The notes under the pieces were generated by a model. It was given only the letters and a program-made list of their open reading frames with translations, made no database searches and had not been told where the DNA came from. Positions 16,138 to 24,773 of a DNA stretch of 64,000 nucleotides are shown piece by piece. This DNA is from Oscillospiraceae bacterium (GTDB lineage: Bacteria; Bacillota; Clostridia; Oscillospirales; Oscillospiraceae): NCBI GenBank assembly GCA_017622995.1, contig JAGAQA010000066.1, positions 1-64,000 on the forward strand, read 5' to 3'. Numbering within the stretch: position 1 is the first letter of the stretch; each line of letters opens with the position of its first letter. A program made the position numbers and the translations under genes.

Positions 16138-19100
16138 TTATGCAGCGATCATAACAGCATTCTCCCTGATTTGATTGATCGTTGCCATCAAGGCTGCCCT
16201 GGTCTTGGCATCAAACAGCTTTACAAAGCCAATCGGTTTGTCAAATGGTGGCTTCTGAAGCTCGGTCACGCTCTCCATATAGCCGTTCTGCTCTATGTGG
16301 TTAATTATTTTATGGACAAACGCGATCTGCTTCTGGTTGAGTGACTGGTCGTTGATAAACGCCGAAAACGCCTGCATGGCAGCATCATGATCCAGTTTGG
16401 CGATCTTCCGTACCAACAAGCCAAAGGGCGTATCACCAAATTCCCGCACATAGTCCTCGCGGCTTCCCAATTCACTGGTCAATACTCGTTCCAGCTCCTG
16501 ATAATCGCCTATGGACAGCGGGATGTTGTGCGTAAGCTTGTGGATCGCCATCGTGTCACTATGCTCGTTGACATAACGGTTGACCTTTGCACGGTAGTCC
16601 TCAAAATCGTAGGCAGGATCAAGCTGAATACCCTCTTGCTGGTCGATGATGGGGTCCGTCAGATGAGTAATGATAGGGTTCTTTGGATTGCCACCTTCGT
16701 TCAAGAATTTAATTAGTTCACGGAGTTCTTTGCGCACCTTCTCAAACAGCAGTATGTCGTTGGTTTCCCAGAACGCATCAGTGTTGACCTCTTTGATGAT
16801 AGTCAGCTTTGCCTTGACTTGGGGAATGCTAACTTTGCGCTCCAGAAGCGTTCCAATATCACGCAACTGCTTCTGCGCATATTTGAACGACGGCATTTGC
16901 TCCATGGCTGCGATCATAAGTCCGTACACGAAGTTGTCGAAGCGTTTGGCATATTCATCTGTGTCATCCAAATGGACAATGGGTGCGATCTGCTGAAGCA
17001 ATTCACCTTTGTCACCCTCACTGATATAGTTGAAGGCACCGGGCTTTCTGAATTTTTCAACGCTCTGCAAGCGCAGTCGCACTGCAATCAAATCGGTGTT
17101 CAGCTCCTGCACCTGCGAGAAGCATGTACCGACCAATTTTGAGCGCCAAGCTTGGTAGCCATCGCCTGCGAATGCACTTTCTTGCAGCATGACGGCCAGC
17201 CTAACCTGTTTCCCGAAAATATTTTCCGACAACGATTTGGTATCTCTGGACGCAAAGCCTTCTTTATGTGTGCGGAAGTATTCAAAGTTACCACAGTAAT
17301 CGAAGATTAGGAATCGCTTCTTGTCCGTGTATTCGCCGTCGATCTGGTCAATGCAGGTAAGTCCCTTGCACAGACGGGTGCCGCGTCCAATCATCTGCCA
17401 GAACTTTGCCTTGGAACGCACCTTTTTGAAGAATACAAGGTTGACGCATTGAGGCACATCGATACCAGTGTCCATCATGTCAACGGATACGGCAATAATT
17501 GGCTCCTTATCCGGCACCTTGAAATCGTCAATAATGGTCTGTGCATATGTGTCGTTACAGATAACACGCTGGGCAAATGTTCCGTGGTACTTGGGATACA
17601 GCTTATTGAATCGCTCCAAGATGAATTCTGCATGGCGCTTGTTCTGGGCGAAGATGATGGTCTTACCCAGTCGGTCGCCGCCAGCTACACGGATACCGCG
17701 TTCCATTAAATCCTGCAGCACCATATCTACAGTGATTTCATTGAACACAAATTTATTGAGTTGCGCAGAGGGAACGAAATCCGGCATCAGACCATCTTCA
17801 ATAAAGTCATCCTCATACCGTTCCTTATCCTCATCGGAGAGGTCATCGTAGGTGATTCCTTCCTCCAAGAACTTGGTTTTTACTTCGTAATTGTAATACG
17901 GAACGAGAACATGATCCTGATATACAGCCGTTTCGTAGTCGTAGGCATATGTGGGGACGCCATGCTCCATTTCAAAGAAATCATAGGTGTTGCGATCCAC
18001 ATCTGTTTTGGGTGTCGCAGTCAGTCCAACCATGATGGCGTCAAAATACTCGAAGATGGCACGGTATTTCTTGAAAATGCTTCGATGGCTCTCGTCGATG
18101 ATGATGAGATCAAAATGGGCCGGGGTAAATAGGCGCTGTCCACCCTTGTTTTTCGTATCATCAATGGCATTCAGCATCGTTGGATATGTAGAGAATACGA
18201 TTCTGGCGCTGCGGTCATCTTTATTTGAGCACAGATTACACAGTGACATATCCGGCAGATAGTTTTTGAAGTCATCCTTGGCCTGTTTTACCAGTGCGGT
18301 ACGGTCTGCCAGGAACAAAATATTTGTGACATGCTTACCACGGCTGAGTACATCAGTCAAGCTGGAGGCTGTTCTGGTCTTGCCGGTGCCGGTGGCCATG
18401 ACCAACAGATGTTTCCGGAATCCCTGTCCAATCTGCTCGCACACGGCACGGATCGCTTCTTTCTGGTAATAGCGGTCAGTGATCTTATCATCGATAGGAA
18501 TTGTCATGAGATCCAGACGCTCTGTCCGGCGATTCATGAGCTTCTGCAAATCGCTCTTGCTGAATATACCGCTGACTCTGCGCTGGGGGTTACTCTGATC
18601 GTCCCAGAAATAGGTTTCGAAACCATTGGTAGTAAACATCATGGGACGGCGGCCAAACTTCCGCTCTAAGCAATCCGCGTACAGCACAGCCTGTTTGCGG
18701 CCAATGTTGGGATCCTTGCTGGACCGCTTAGCCTCCACGACTGCCAGAGGCAGACCATCCTTGCCAAACAGGACATAGTCCACATATCCCATCTGACTGA
18801 CCACACCTGCCATGCCCTCAACAGGGTATTCCTCCTGCACATCGGCATCTGCTCCGGTGAACTTCCAACCCATCTGCTTCATATCCACATCGATATAAAT
18901 CTTGCGGGTTTTGAACTCGGAGAGGTCCGCCGCCACAAAGGTACGATCCTGCTGGTTCTGTTCTTTCGCTGCGGTGATCTGTTCGGACATCAACTCAATT
19001 TTCTTGCGCAGAGCTTCAATCTCGGCATCCTTCTCACCAAGCAGGCTTTCCTGTTCCTTGATTTTCTTTGTATCGACAACGACTTTTTCCTTGGGAATCA

Positions 19101-19512
19101 GCGTTTCATCAAACTTTCGTTCCTCATAGTCGGTGCCGTAACAGTAGTCCACCCACTGGATGAACTCAAACAAGCCCTGCAACGATGCAAGGGCGTCACC
19201 GGCCTGTACACTGCGCTCCGTATGTACAGCCAGATTACCAAGCTTGATGATGAACGGCAGCTTGCCCCATGTGTTATAGTCCACGGCAAACCGGAAGGAA
19301 GGCTCATGGATCAGAGATTGCAGGTTGTCCTTGTAGGGCATCTGCATGGTATTGTCCGCAGCATAGACCCACTTCACCGCCAGCTCCAATGCCTTCCGGC
19401 AGCCAACAGCACACATAGCCGGGCTGGAATGATACACCTTCTCTGCCTCCACCGCAGCAGAAGAGAATAGGGCGTATTCCGTTTGGGTGGTTAGAAATTT
19501 GAAGTTGGACAT
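16138..19512 (-). CDS. hsdR: type I restriction enzyme, R (endonuclease/translocase) subunit
   Basis: Motor and nuclease subunit that cuts unmodified foreign DNA after translocation. From the N-terminus: a DUF4145-like domain (about 1-130), a coiled coil (about 150-195), the nuclease core with VVEAKRSS (about 260), SF2 helicase motif I MATGTGKTRTASSL (about 375), motif II IIIDESHRS, motif III VGLTATPKT and motif VI QMIGRGTRLC, then an EcoEI-type C-terminal region. About 1124 residues, full length. ATG 19,512 follows GAGGTG. Unusually, it is separated from hsdS by AbiH and two small genes. Confidence 0.95.
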   Translation of the reverse strand: MSNFKFLTTQTEYALFSSAAVEAEKVYHSSPAMCAVGCRKALELAVKWVYAADNTMQMPYKDNLQSLIHEPSFRFAVDYNTWGKLPFIIKLGNLAVHTERSVQAGDALASLQGLFEFIQWVDYCYGTDYEERKFDETLIPKEKVVVDTKKIKEQESLLGEKDAEIEALRKKIELMSEQITAAKEQNQQDRTFVAADLSEFKTRKIYIDVDMKQMGWKFTGADADVQEEYPVEGMAGVVSQMGYVDYVLFGKDGLPLAVVEAKRSSKDPNIGRKQAVLYADCLERKFGRRPMMFTTNGFETYFWDDQSNPQRRVSGIFSKSDLQKLMNRRTERLDLMTIPIDDKITDRYYQKEAIRAVCEQIGQGFRKHLLVMATGTGKTRTASSLTDVLSRGKHVTNILFLADRTALVKQAKDDFKNYLPDMSLCNLCSNKDDRSARIVFSTYPTMLNAIDDTKNKGGQRLFTPAHFDLIIIDESHRSIFKKYRAIFEYFDAIMVGLTATPKTDVDRNTYDFFEMEHGVPTYAYDYETAVYQDHVLVPYYNYEVKTKFLEEGITYDDLSDEDKERYEDDFIEDGLMPDFVPSAQLNKFVFNEITVDMVLQDLMERGIRVAGGDRLGKTIIFAQNKRHAEFILERFNKLYPKYHGTFAQRVICNDTYAQTIIDDFKVPDKEPIIAVSVDMMDTGIDVPQCVNLVFFKKVRSKAKFWQMIGRGTRLCKGLTCIDQIDGEYTDKKRFLIFDYCGNFEYFRTHKEGFASRDTKSLSENIFGKQVRLAVMLQESAFAGDGYQAWRSKLVGTCFSQVQELNTDLIAVRLRLQSVEKFRKPGAFNYISEGDKGELLQQIAPIVHLDDTDEYAKRFDNFVYGLMIAAMEQMPSFKYAQKQLRDIGTLLERKVSIPQVKAKLTIIKEVNTDAFWETNDILLFEKVRKELRELIKFLNEGGNPKNPIITHLTDPIIDQQEGIQLDPAYDFEDYRAKVNRYVNEHSDTMAIHKLTHNIPLSIGDYQELERVLTSELGSREDYVREFGDTPFGLLVRKIAKLDHDAAMQAFSAFINDQSLNQKQIAFVHKIINHIEQNGYMESVTELQKPPFDKPIGFVKLFDAKTRAALMATINQIRENAVMIAA

Positions 19513-19522
19513 TATTGTCACC

Positions 19523-19960
19523 TCATAGCTTCAGTATCTTTGATGCTTTCTCAATGAACTCACTTTTGGTTTCCTCTATACTTCGCTTGATATTAGATTC
19601 TCTGTTGGGATCAGATGCTTCATGATAATATTTAATATGGCAAGAGAGGCATTCTTTCCCCTGTGATAGAATATTGCTTATATCCTCGCTAAAGAGAAAT
19701 TTTGATTTTTCGATAATAAAATCAATTTTAATTTCTAATTCGATTAATTGATTTATGGATACAGATGCCCTATCATTCTTTTTAGTGTAATTATATGCAC
19801 ATTCAAAAAAATCAAGTGCATCACTATATATTTCATAGCGCTTTTCGAATAAAGCTATTTTGTTTTGCTTGCTGGCAACGCAAAGCGAAATACCAATAGC
19901 AATAATTGATGTTAGAATCGCCACCGCCGAAAGAATAATATCCCAAACTTCGCAATCCAA
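19523..19960 (-). CDS. small membrane protein of unknown function
   Basis: About 145 residues: one N-terminal membrane helix (IILSAVAILTSIIAIGISLC, about residues 7-26) and a lysine- and glutamate-rich cytoplasmic helical part. I do not recognise a family. The TTG start at 19,960 is inferred from GGAGGTG ending six bases upstream; an in-frame TTG at 19,975 lies before that site. The base composition is more AT-rich than the flanking hsdM and hsdR. It is packed 10 bp before hsdR and directly after the 63-residue gene, so it belongs to the restriction operon. Confidence 0.6.
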   Translation of the reverse strand: MDCEVWDIILSAVAILTSIIAIGISLCVASKQNKIALFEKRYEIYSDALDFFECAYNYTKKNDRASVSINQLIELEIKIDFIIEKSKFLFSEDISNILSQGKECLSCHIKYYHEASDPNRESNIKRSIEETKSEFIEKASKILKL

Positions 19961-19975
19961 TCTCTTCACCTCCAA

Positions 19976-20167
19976 TCATTGGTAGAAGTGTTTCAATGCT
20001 TGATACATAGCAAGAACTTTCGCTGCCTCATACAGTTCTTTTGACAGATGTTCCTGCCACTGCGGCGAAAGATCAGAAAAAGACTTTGCAGCTTGCAGAA
20101 TATCCTCTTTAGCCTTCAGATACTTCTTTTCTTCTTCGCTCATTAGTGCTTCTGCTATCGGGTTCAT
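19976..20167 (-). CDS. 63-residue hypothetical protein in restriction operon
   Basis: Short, charged and predicted all-helical (SEEEKKYLKAKEDILQAAKS, then a second helix from about 36 to 63). It has a good ribosome-binding site (GGAGGG) before ATG 20,167. No family recognised. It lies between AbiH and the small membrane protein, with minimal gaps. It could be a partner or antitoxin-like companion of either neighbour; that is inference from size and position. Confidence 0.6.
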   Translation of the reverse strand: MNPIAEALMSEEEKKYLKAKEDILQAAKSFSDLSPQWQEHLSKELYEAAKVLAMYQALKHFYQ

Positions 20168-20225
20168 CTAATCCCTCCTTTGTTGGAACAACTTAACTGG
20201 CGAACAAAAGCCAATCATAGTAAGT

Positions 20226-21329
20226 TTAAGTAGTTGCGGCTGGTATTGCTTCCAAACCTTTTTCTCGAATCTCTTTAGAAAGGGCTAAGTATTCTTCAGC
20301 GGCATTCTTTGCAATATCGGCAAGTCCTTGGAATAGATTTACATTGGTAACATGGATTCTGGATTCTATTGCCAGCTTCTTTTGTTCATCCAGTTGTGAA
20401 TACTGAGTTATTTTACGCCGTGCTTTTCGTTCCTCGATTTTGCGGTCTGTTTCAATAACCCCTGCCGCTGGCATTTCGTAAGAAAAGAAAATGATGTGAC
20501 GGTCAGAATTCCCTGCAAGCCAAGTACAAACTCGCTCCCACCATAATTTATCAGTAGCGCCTATGGACATTCCGTATATGTACAGAATATGGCTTTCATC
20601 CAGAAGTTTTTTTGCTTTCGCATCGGCATTTTCTTGATACCCTTGATTTGCTTGCTTTTTAATCAAAAGTTCCTCGTACAAATCACCGTATTCACATTCA
20701 AAAATTTCTGGCTTGGCAATTTGCGACTTATCATTAACACCGAAGACCATTTGCGCATTTACCGTACCATGTACATGATGGATTGCGCCTACTGCATGAT
20801 TATGGATGTTGCTATTGTATCTATGAGAGCCTAAGAGTCCTTGCTTTTTTCTAACTAATTCAAGACATTGGTCAAGTGTATCGGTGTAATTGTAGGTAAT
20901 AAAATTGAAAACAACATTTTCGCTTTTGTGCTTAGCATAAATTTCATCCAACACAGCCTTTTCCTGCGTATGAAAAGGTGAAGTAAGAGCCTTTAACTGC
21001 GAAAAAGCATCTTCTATTTCTTTGAAAATTGCTTGATACTCAACCCTGCCTTGCTGACCTTTTAGGTACTCAGCGAGATGTTCACATATATCTTTATGGC
21101 ACTCATAGAAAGCTGCACCTGCACCTGCATCAAATTTTGCAGTATATCTTCCTAATTCTTCCTCTGCTGCTGACCACAATTCCTCATTATCATTAATGTA
21201 TTCTCGGAACTCTTTCAATGTTTCTGTTTTAGCAGGAGTTTCCTTATACCACTGAATGAAATCTGAATATGTTGTTTTAAGTCCAAGATTTCTATCAAAA
21301 CCATTGCCAATCATAAAGGTAATGTTCAT
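20226..21329 (-). CDS. abiH: AbiH-family abortive infection protein
   Basis: 367 residues with the AbiH hallmark start NITFMIGNGFDRNLGLKTTY and the middle motifs VFNFITYNYTDTLDQ (about 140-154) and HVHGTVNAQMVFGVND (about 185-200). AbiH was described in Lactococcus as a phage abortive-infection factor; its mechanism is not settled. A serine- and threonine-poor C-terminal helix ends the protein. It is inserted between hsdS and hsdR in the same orientation, so it would be expressed with the restriction system. ATG 21,329 follows AGAGGT. Confidence 0.85.
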   Translation of the reverse strand: MNITFMIGNGFDRNLGLKTTYSDFIQWYKETPAKTETLKEFREYINDNEELWSAAEEELGRYTAKFDAGAGAAFYECHKDICEHLAEYLKGQQGRVEYQAIFKEIEDAFSQLKALTSPFHTQEKAVLDEIYAKHKSENVVFNFITYNYTDTLDQCLELVRKKQGLLGSHRYNSNIHNHAVGAIHHVHGTVNAQMVFGVNDKSQIAKPEIFECEYGDLYEELLIKKQANQGYQENADAKAKKLLDESHILYIYGMSIGATDKLWWERVCTWLAGNSDRHIIFFSYEMPAAGVIETDRKIEERKARRKITQYSQLDEQKKLAIESRIHVTNVNLFQGLADIAKNAAEEYLALSKEIREKGLEAIPAATT

Positions 21330-21359
21330 CGCTATCTACCTCTCTCGATAAACCTTTTA

Positions 21360-22535
21360 TTAACCGAAGTATTGCTGCATAAGAGATTTCTTTAGTTCTT
21401 CCAGTTCAGCTATGCTCTGTTGTACTGCCAATTTTGATTTTTCGGTCTGTTCGACGAATTCAAGGAATTGTTTTTGTAATTCCAAGGGTGGCAGAATAAT
21501 ATCTGTTTTCAAAATACCATCCTGTCCAATCGTTGTCATAGTTGCGGTTTTTGACTGAGCAATTACTTGGTTTCTAAAGTAATCGGTGGTAGATAGAACC
21601 TGCATGAACTCTGGCACACATTTATTTAAGTCCAATGGCAACCGAATGACATGACACTCAAACAGCACATTATTGGGTGTACCACGTGGTACTATTGATG
21701 CTTTACCAATACCTGCTGCAACAAGGGATGAACGGCAGAAAAGCATATCACCATATTTTACCACGTACTTCTCAATGTCGGTATCTGTACCGTTGGTCTG
21801 TGGTAAGTTCTCTATGTTGGAATACATACGATTTACAATATTTGCAACACCTAAGACTTCCACGTTGCCATCATCACAGTAATCATCCCGCTTTGCAAAA
21901 AAACCGTTGCTTACTTTGCCACCTACAACAGTAGAAATATTAACCTTGTCCCATCCCATGGGATTAGTCATCGGATCACCAAACATCTCGGTAAAGCGGG
22001 ATTTGACAAGTTCATCCAACTGCTCTAACTGTTGCTGCCTTAAATATATCAGCGCATCAATTTGATTGAATACAGAAACTATATAGTCTTCCTGTGCTTT
22101 TGCATATATGGGAACAACAATATCATCCAGCATTTTTCTTGTAATCTGGTTGATGGTTGTAGTGGCAGCACTACCTAATTGGTTTCTGAAAGCGTTGGAA
22201 TTGAAAAAGTGGAGCAAGTAGGGGTTGTGTTGTGTTCTGATGATAGTCATAAATGCACCGAAAGTCATTTCTTCATCCAACTTTGGCAGGAGAGTGCATT
22301 TGCCAACCAGTTTTGCACTTCCGTTTCTGCTGCACATCAAAATATCATTAGGTTTTACAATAAGATTTTCTCGGACTTTACACTTTACACGAACAGTATC
22401 GGCAAAATCCAATCTGCCATTTTGAATATTGCTTGACCGTAGAACAACTGTTCCCTCATTTGATACATCATCGGGGCGATATGTCAAACCGATAAAAATA
22501 TCTCCCAGAGTTCCAAGTTTAACATTATCTTTCAT
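21360..22535 (-). CDS. hsdS: type I restriction enzyme, S (specificity) subunit
   Basis: 391-residue DNA-recognition subunit with two target-recognition domains separated by conserved helices. The first half ends in VSVFNQIDALIYLRQQQLEQ (about 155-175), and the second in KQFLEFVEQTEKSKLAVQQS near the C-terminus, the helical spacers that set the distance between the two half-sites. The central EMFGDP motif begins the second domain. It starts 11 bp after hsdM. The two domains look unlike each other, so a bipartite asymmetric site is expected; the site cannot be read from sequence. Confidence 0.92.
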   Translation of the reverse strand: MKDNVKLGTLGDIFIGLTYRPDDVSNEGTVVLRSSNIQNGRLDFADTVRVKCKVRENLIVKPNDILMCSRNGSAKLVGKCTLLPKLDEEMTFGAFMTIIRTQHNPYLLHFFNSNAFRNQLGSAATTTINQITRKMLDDIVVPIYAKAQEDYIVSVFNQIDALIYLRQQQLEQLDELVKSRFTEMFGDPMTNPMGWDKVNISTVVGGKVSNGFFAKRDDYCDDGNVEVLGVANIVNRMYSNIENLPQTNGTDTDIEKYVVKYGDMLFCRSSLVAAGIGKASIVPRGTPNNVLFECHVIRLPLDLNKCVPEFMQVLSTTDYFRNQVIAQSKTATMTTIGQDGILKTDIILPPLELQKQFLEFVEQTEKSKLAVQQSIAELEELKKSLMQQYFG

Positions 22536-22546
22536 ATCGGCACCTC

Positions 22547-24082
22547 TTATAATCCAAGCAAGGAATTAAGAGTATCTAATCCCTCTGAGAACTGCATCTG
22601 CAATTCGTACAGGTTGGTCATAATTTCCTGTGCAGAACGGTACTCAACAGCTTCATATACGGTCTTCTTATACTTATTGATGGACAGGTCGTAATCGTTA
22701 GCAACGATTTCAGACACGGGAACAAAGAAAGACTTGTCTGTTCTTTCTCTGCCAGTTTCATCAGGATTGTTGAAACGGGCGATGATATCGGGGATGTCGT
22801 TGTCCTTGATCTCGGTACGCTTATCGTCCAGACTGAAGCCGTCGGCCTGCATATCATAGAACCAGACCTTATCTGTGCCGCCTGCGCCAGTCTTAGTGAA
22901 CACCAGCACGGCGGTAGACACGCCTGCGTAGGGCTTGAACACGCCGCTGGGCATGGAGATCACTGCCCGGAGCTGGTGATTCTCCACGATCTCCTTGCGG
23001 ATAGACTGGTGTGCTTTGCTGGAGCCGAACAGCACACCGTCCGGGACGATGCAGGCGCACTGACCGCCCTTTTTCAGCATCCGCAGGAACAGGGCGAGGA
23101 ACAGCAGCTCCGTTTTCTTGGTGTTGGTGACGGATTTCAGATTGTCGTGGATACTCTCGGTGTCCACGGTACCCTTAAAGGGCGGGTTCGCCAGAATCAT
23201 AGTGAACTTTTCGGAAATTCCGTTCTGCTTGGACACGCTGTCCATATAGTCGATATTGGGATTCCCGATGGAGTGGAGCATCAGGTTCATGGCGGAGATA
23301 CGCAGCATGGTCCGGTCGGTATCAAAGCCTGTGAACATGGGGCCTGCGTAATGCTCCCACTGCTCGGAAGTCATGGTATCCTCGTAATTTTGGCGGATAT
23401 ACTCGGCGGCGGACACCAGAAAGCCTGCCGTGCCGCAGGCGGGGTCGCAGATGGTATCGTCAGGAGTGGGATCTAAAAGCTGCACCATCATTTCCCGGAT
23501 GTGCTTGGGTGTGCGGAACTGACCATTCTGCCCGGCTGTTGCCAGCTTGCCCAGCATGTACTCATACAGGTCGCCCTGCATATCCAGATCGTCTATGTCG
23601 TGTTCATAGAGGTCGTCCAGACCGGTGATGATCTTCTGCAGCACCTGCGGCGTGGGAATGAGGAACATGGCATCCCCCATATACCGGGCAAATGCGGTAC
23701 TGCCCTCGCTGTCGGCCGCGGGTTCATCCTCGATCTCAACCATCTCGCCCTGCTCGGTAAAGTCAGGCAGACGCCCGTTTTTCATATTCTTGATCGCCGG
23801 GAATACCCGCTGGGAGATCACATCATAAATGTGCCGGGGATCGCCGTTCTTGAATTTGCTCCAGCGCATAGACTGTCCTTCCTCAGACTGAGGGAATATC
23901 TTGGGCATCTGTTCGCCGGTCATATTTTCGAATTCTTCGTTTTCCAATTCCTTTTCATCCAGTGAACGGATAAACATGAGGTAGGTAAGCTGCTCGATAA
24001 CGGTCAAGGGGTTAGTAATACCGCCTGCCCAGATATCCGTCCAGATCTTGTCTACCTTATTTTTAATAGGACCCGTAATCAT
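22547..24082 (-). CDS. hsdM: type I restriction enzyme, M (adenine methyltransferase) subunit
   Basis: 511-residue N6-adenine methylase. The HsdM N-terminal helical domain (ITGPIKNKVDKIWTDIW) precedes the catalytic domain with motif I DPACGTAGFLV (about residue 218) and motif IV NPPF (about 298). GQFRTPKHIREMMVQLLDP is the classic segment before motif I. It methylates host DNA at the recognition sites and forms the M2S1 enzyme with HsdS. The start follows GGAGGATTTTGAT. Confidence 0.95.
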   Translation of the reverse strand: MITGPIKNKVDKIWTDIWAGGITNPLTVIEQLTYLMFIRSLDEKELENEEFENMTGEQMPKIFPQSEEGQSMRWSKFKNGDPRHIYDVISQRVFPAIKNMKNGRLPDFTEQGEMVEIEDEPAADSEGSTAFARYMGDAMFLIPTPQVLQKIITGLDDLYEHDIDDLDMQGDLYEYMLGKLATAGQNGQFRTPKHIREMMVQLLDPTPDDTICDPACGTAGFLVSAAEYIRQNYEDTMTSEQWEHYAGPMFTGFDTDRTMLRISAMNLMLHSIGNPNIDYMDSVSKQNGISEKFTMILANPPFKGTVDTESIHDNLKSVTNTKKTELLFLALFLRMLKKGGQCACIVPDGVLFGSSKAHQSIRKEIVENHQLRAVISMPSGVFKPYAGVSTAVLVFTKTGAGGTDKVWFYDMQADGFSLDDKRTEIKDNDIPDIIARFNNPDETGRERTDKSFFVPVSEIVANDYDLSINKYKKTVYEAVEYRSAQEIMTNLYELQMQFSEGLDTLNSLLGL

Positions 24083-24400
24083 ATCAAAATCCTCCGATTC
24101 ATTCTTTCGCCCTTTCGCTGCCGCAGGAAAGGGGCTGTCACCGTACCGGACAGACCGCTTCCAGTGGGAGCAGAAGGGCGAATATTTGTAAGCACGGGAT
24201 GCTTACGGATATTCGTTCTTCGGGTGTAGGTGGTACGGCAAAGCGAAGGTCGGTGACCGAAGCTGTGCTGCACCACCGGGGGGAGCAAGAGGTATATAAA
24301 ACCCGCCGCAGCGACGCATCCCCGTATCCCCTAATACCACCACGGCAGTTCCAGCCACACATTATCCAAAGCCAGCGCTTCCGTAGACCTTGCTCGGCTT
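24083..24400. other. leader region of hsdM with inverted repeat
   Basis: No convincing gene. A 16-bp arm inverted repeat (24179-24215, two mismatches, 5-nt loop) sits about 100 bp upstream of hsdM. It could be an operator for the adjacent XRE regulator or a leader hairpin. Short open frames here show no family features. Confidence 0.45.
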
Positions 24401-24739
24401 TCAGACAGGTGGAAATGCTTTGACTACCTGGGGATTCACCTTTTGGGTATATAAGTTTCTTGCCGCCTGTACCGACAACCCAAGTTCGGAAATATCATAA
24501 TTCATGCGGCCTGGCACATCGACTTCGCCAAGCAGAAAATCCGTAGAGACATTAAACATACGGGCAATGCGGATGATATTTTCGTCGCCCAGCTTGTCCG
24601 TCTTGCCGCTGATGAAACGGCTCAGCATACTTTCCGAACAGCCGATGCGAGCAGCAAGCTCAGCCTGCGTGACCTTGTTGGCTTTCATCAGGTCCTGTAT
24701 GCGGTCACGGATTTTACCGGGAAGATAAGTCTGTTCCAT
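24401..24739 (-). CDS. XRE-family transcriptional regulator (short)
   Basis: 112 residues. Helix-turn-helix: KANKVTQAELAARIGCSESM with LSRFISGKTDKLGDENI following (about residues 19-57). NVSTDFLLGEVDVPG then matches the usual post-HTH segment. It lies directly upstream of hsdM on the same strand, so it is a candidate controller of methylase and restriction expression, like the C proteins of other systems. Start ATG 24,739 follows AGAGGTG. Confidence 0.85.
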   Translation of the reverse strand: MEQTYLPGKIRDRIQDLMKANKVTQAELAARIGCSESMLSRFISGKTDKLGDENIIRIARMFNVSTDFLLGEVDVPGRMNYDISELGLSVQAARNLYTQKVNPQVVKAFPPV

Positions 24740-24773
24740 TGCGGCACCTCTTTTCTAATGGTAGTTTTATTGC

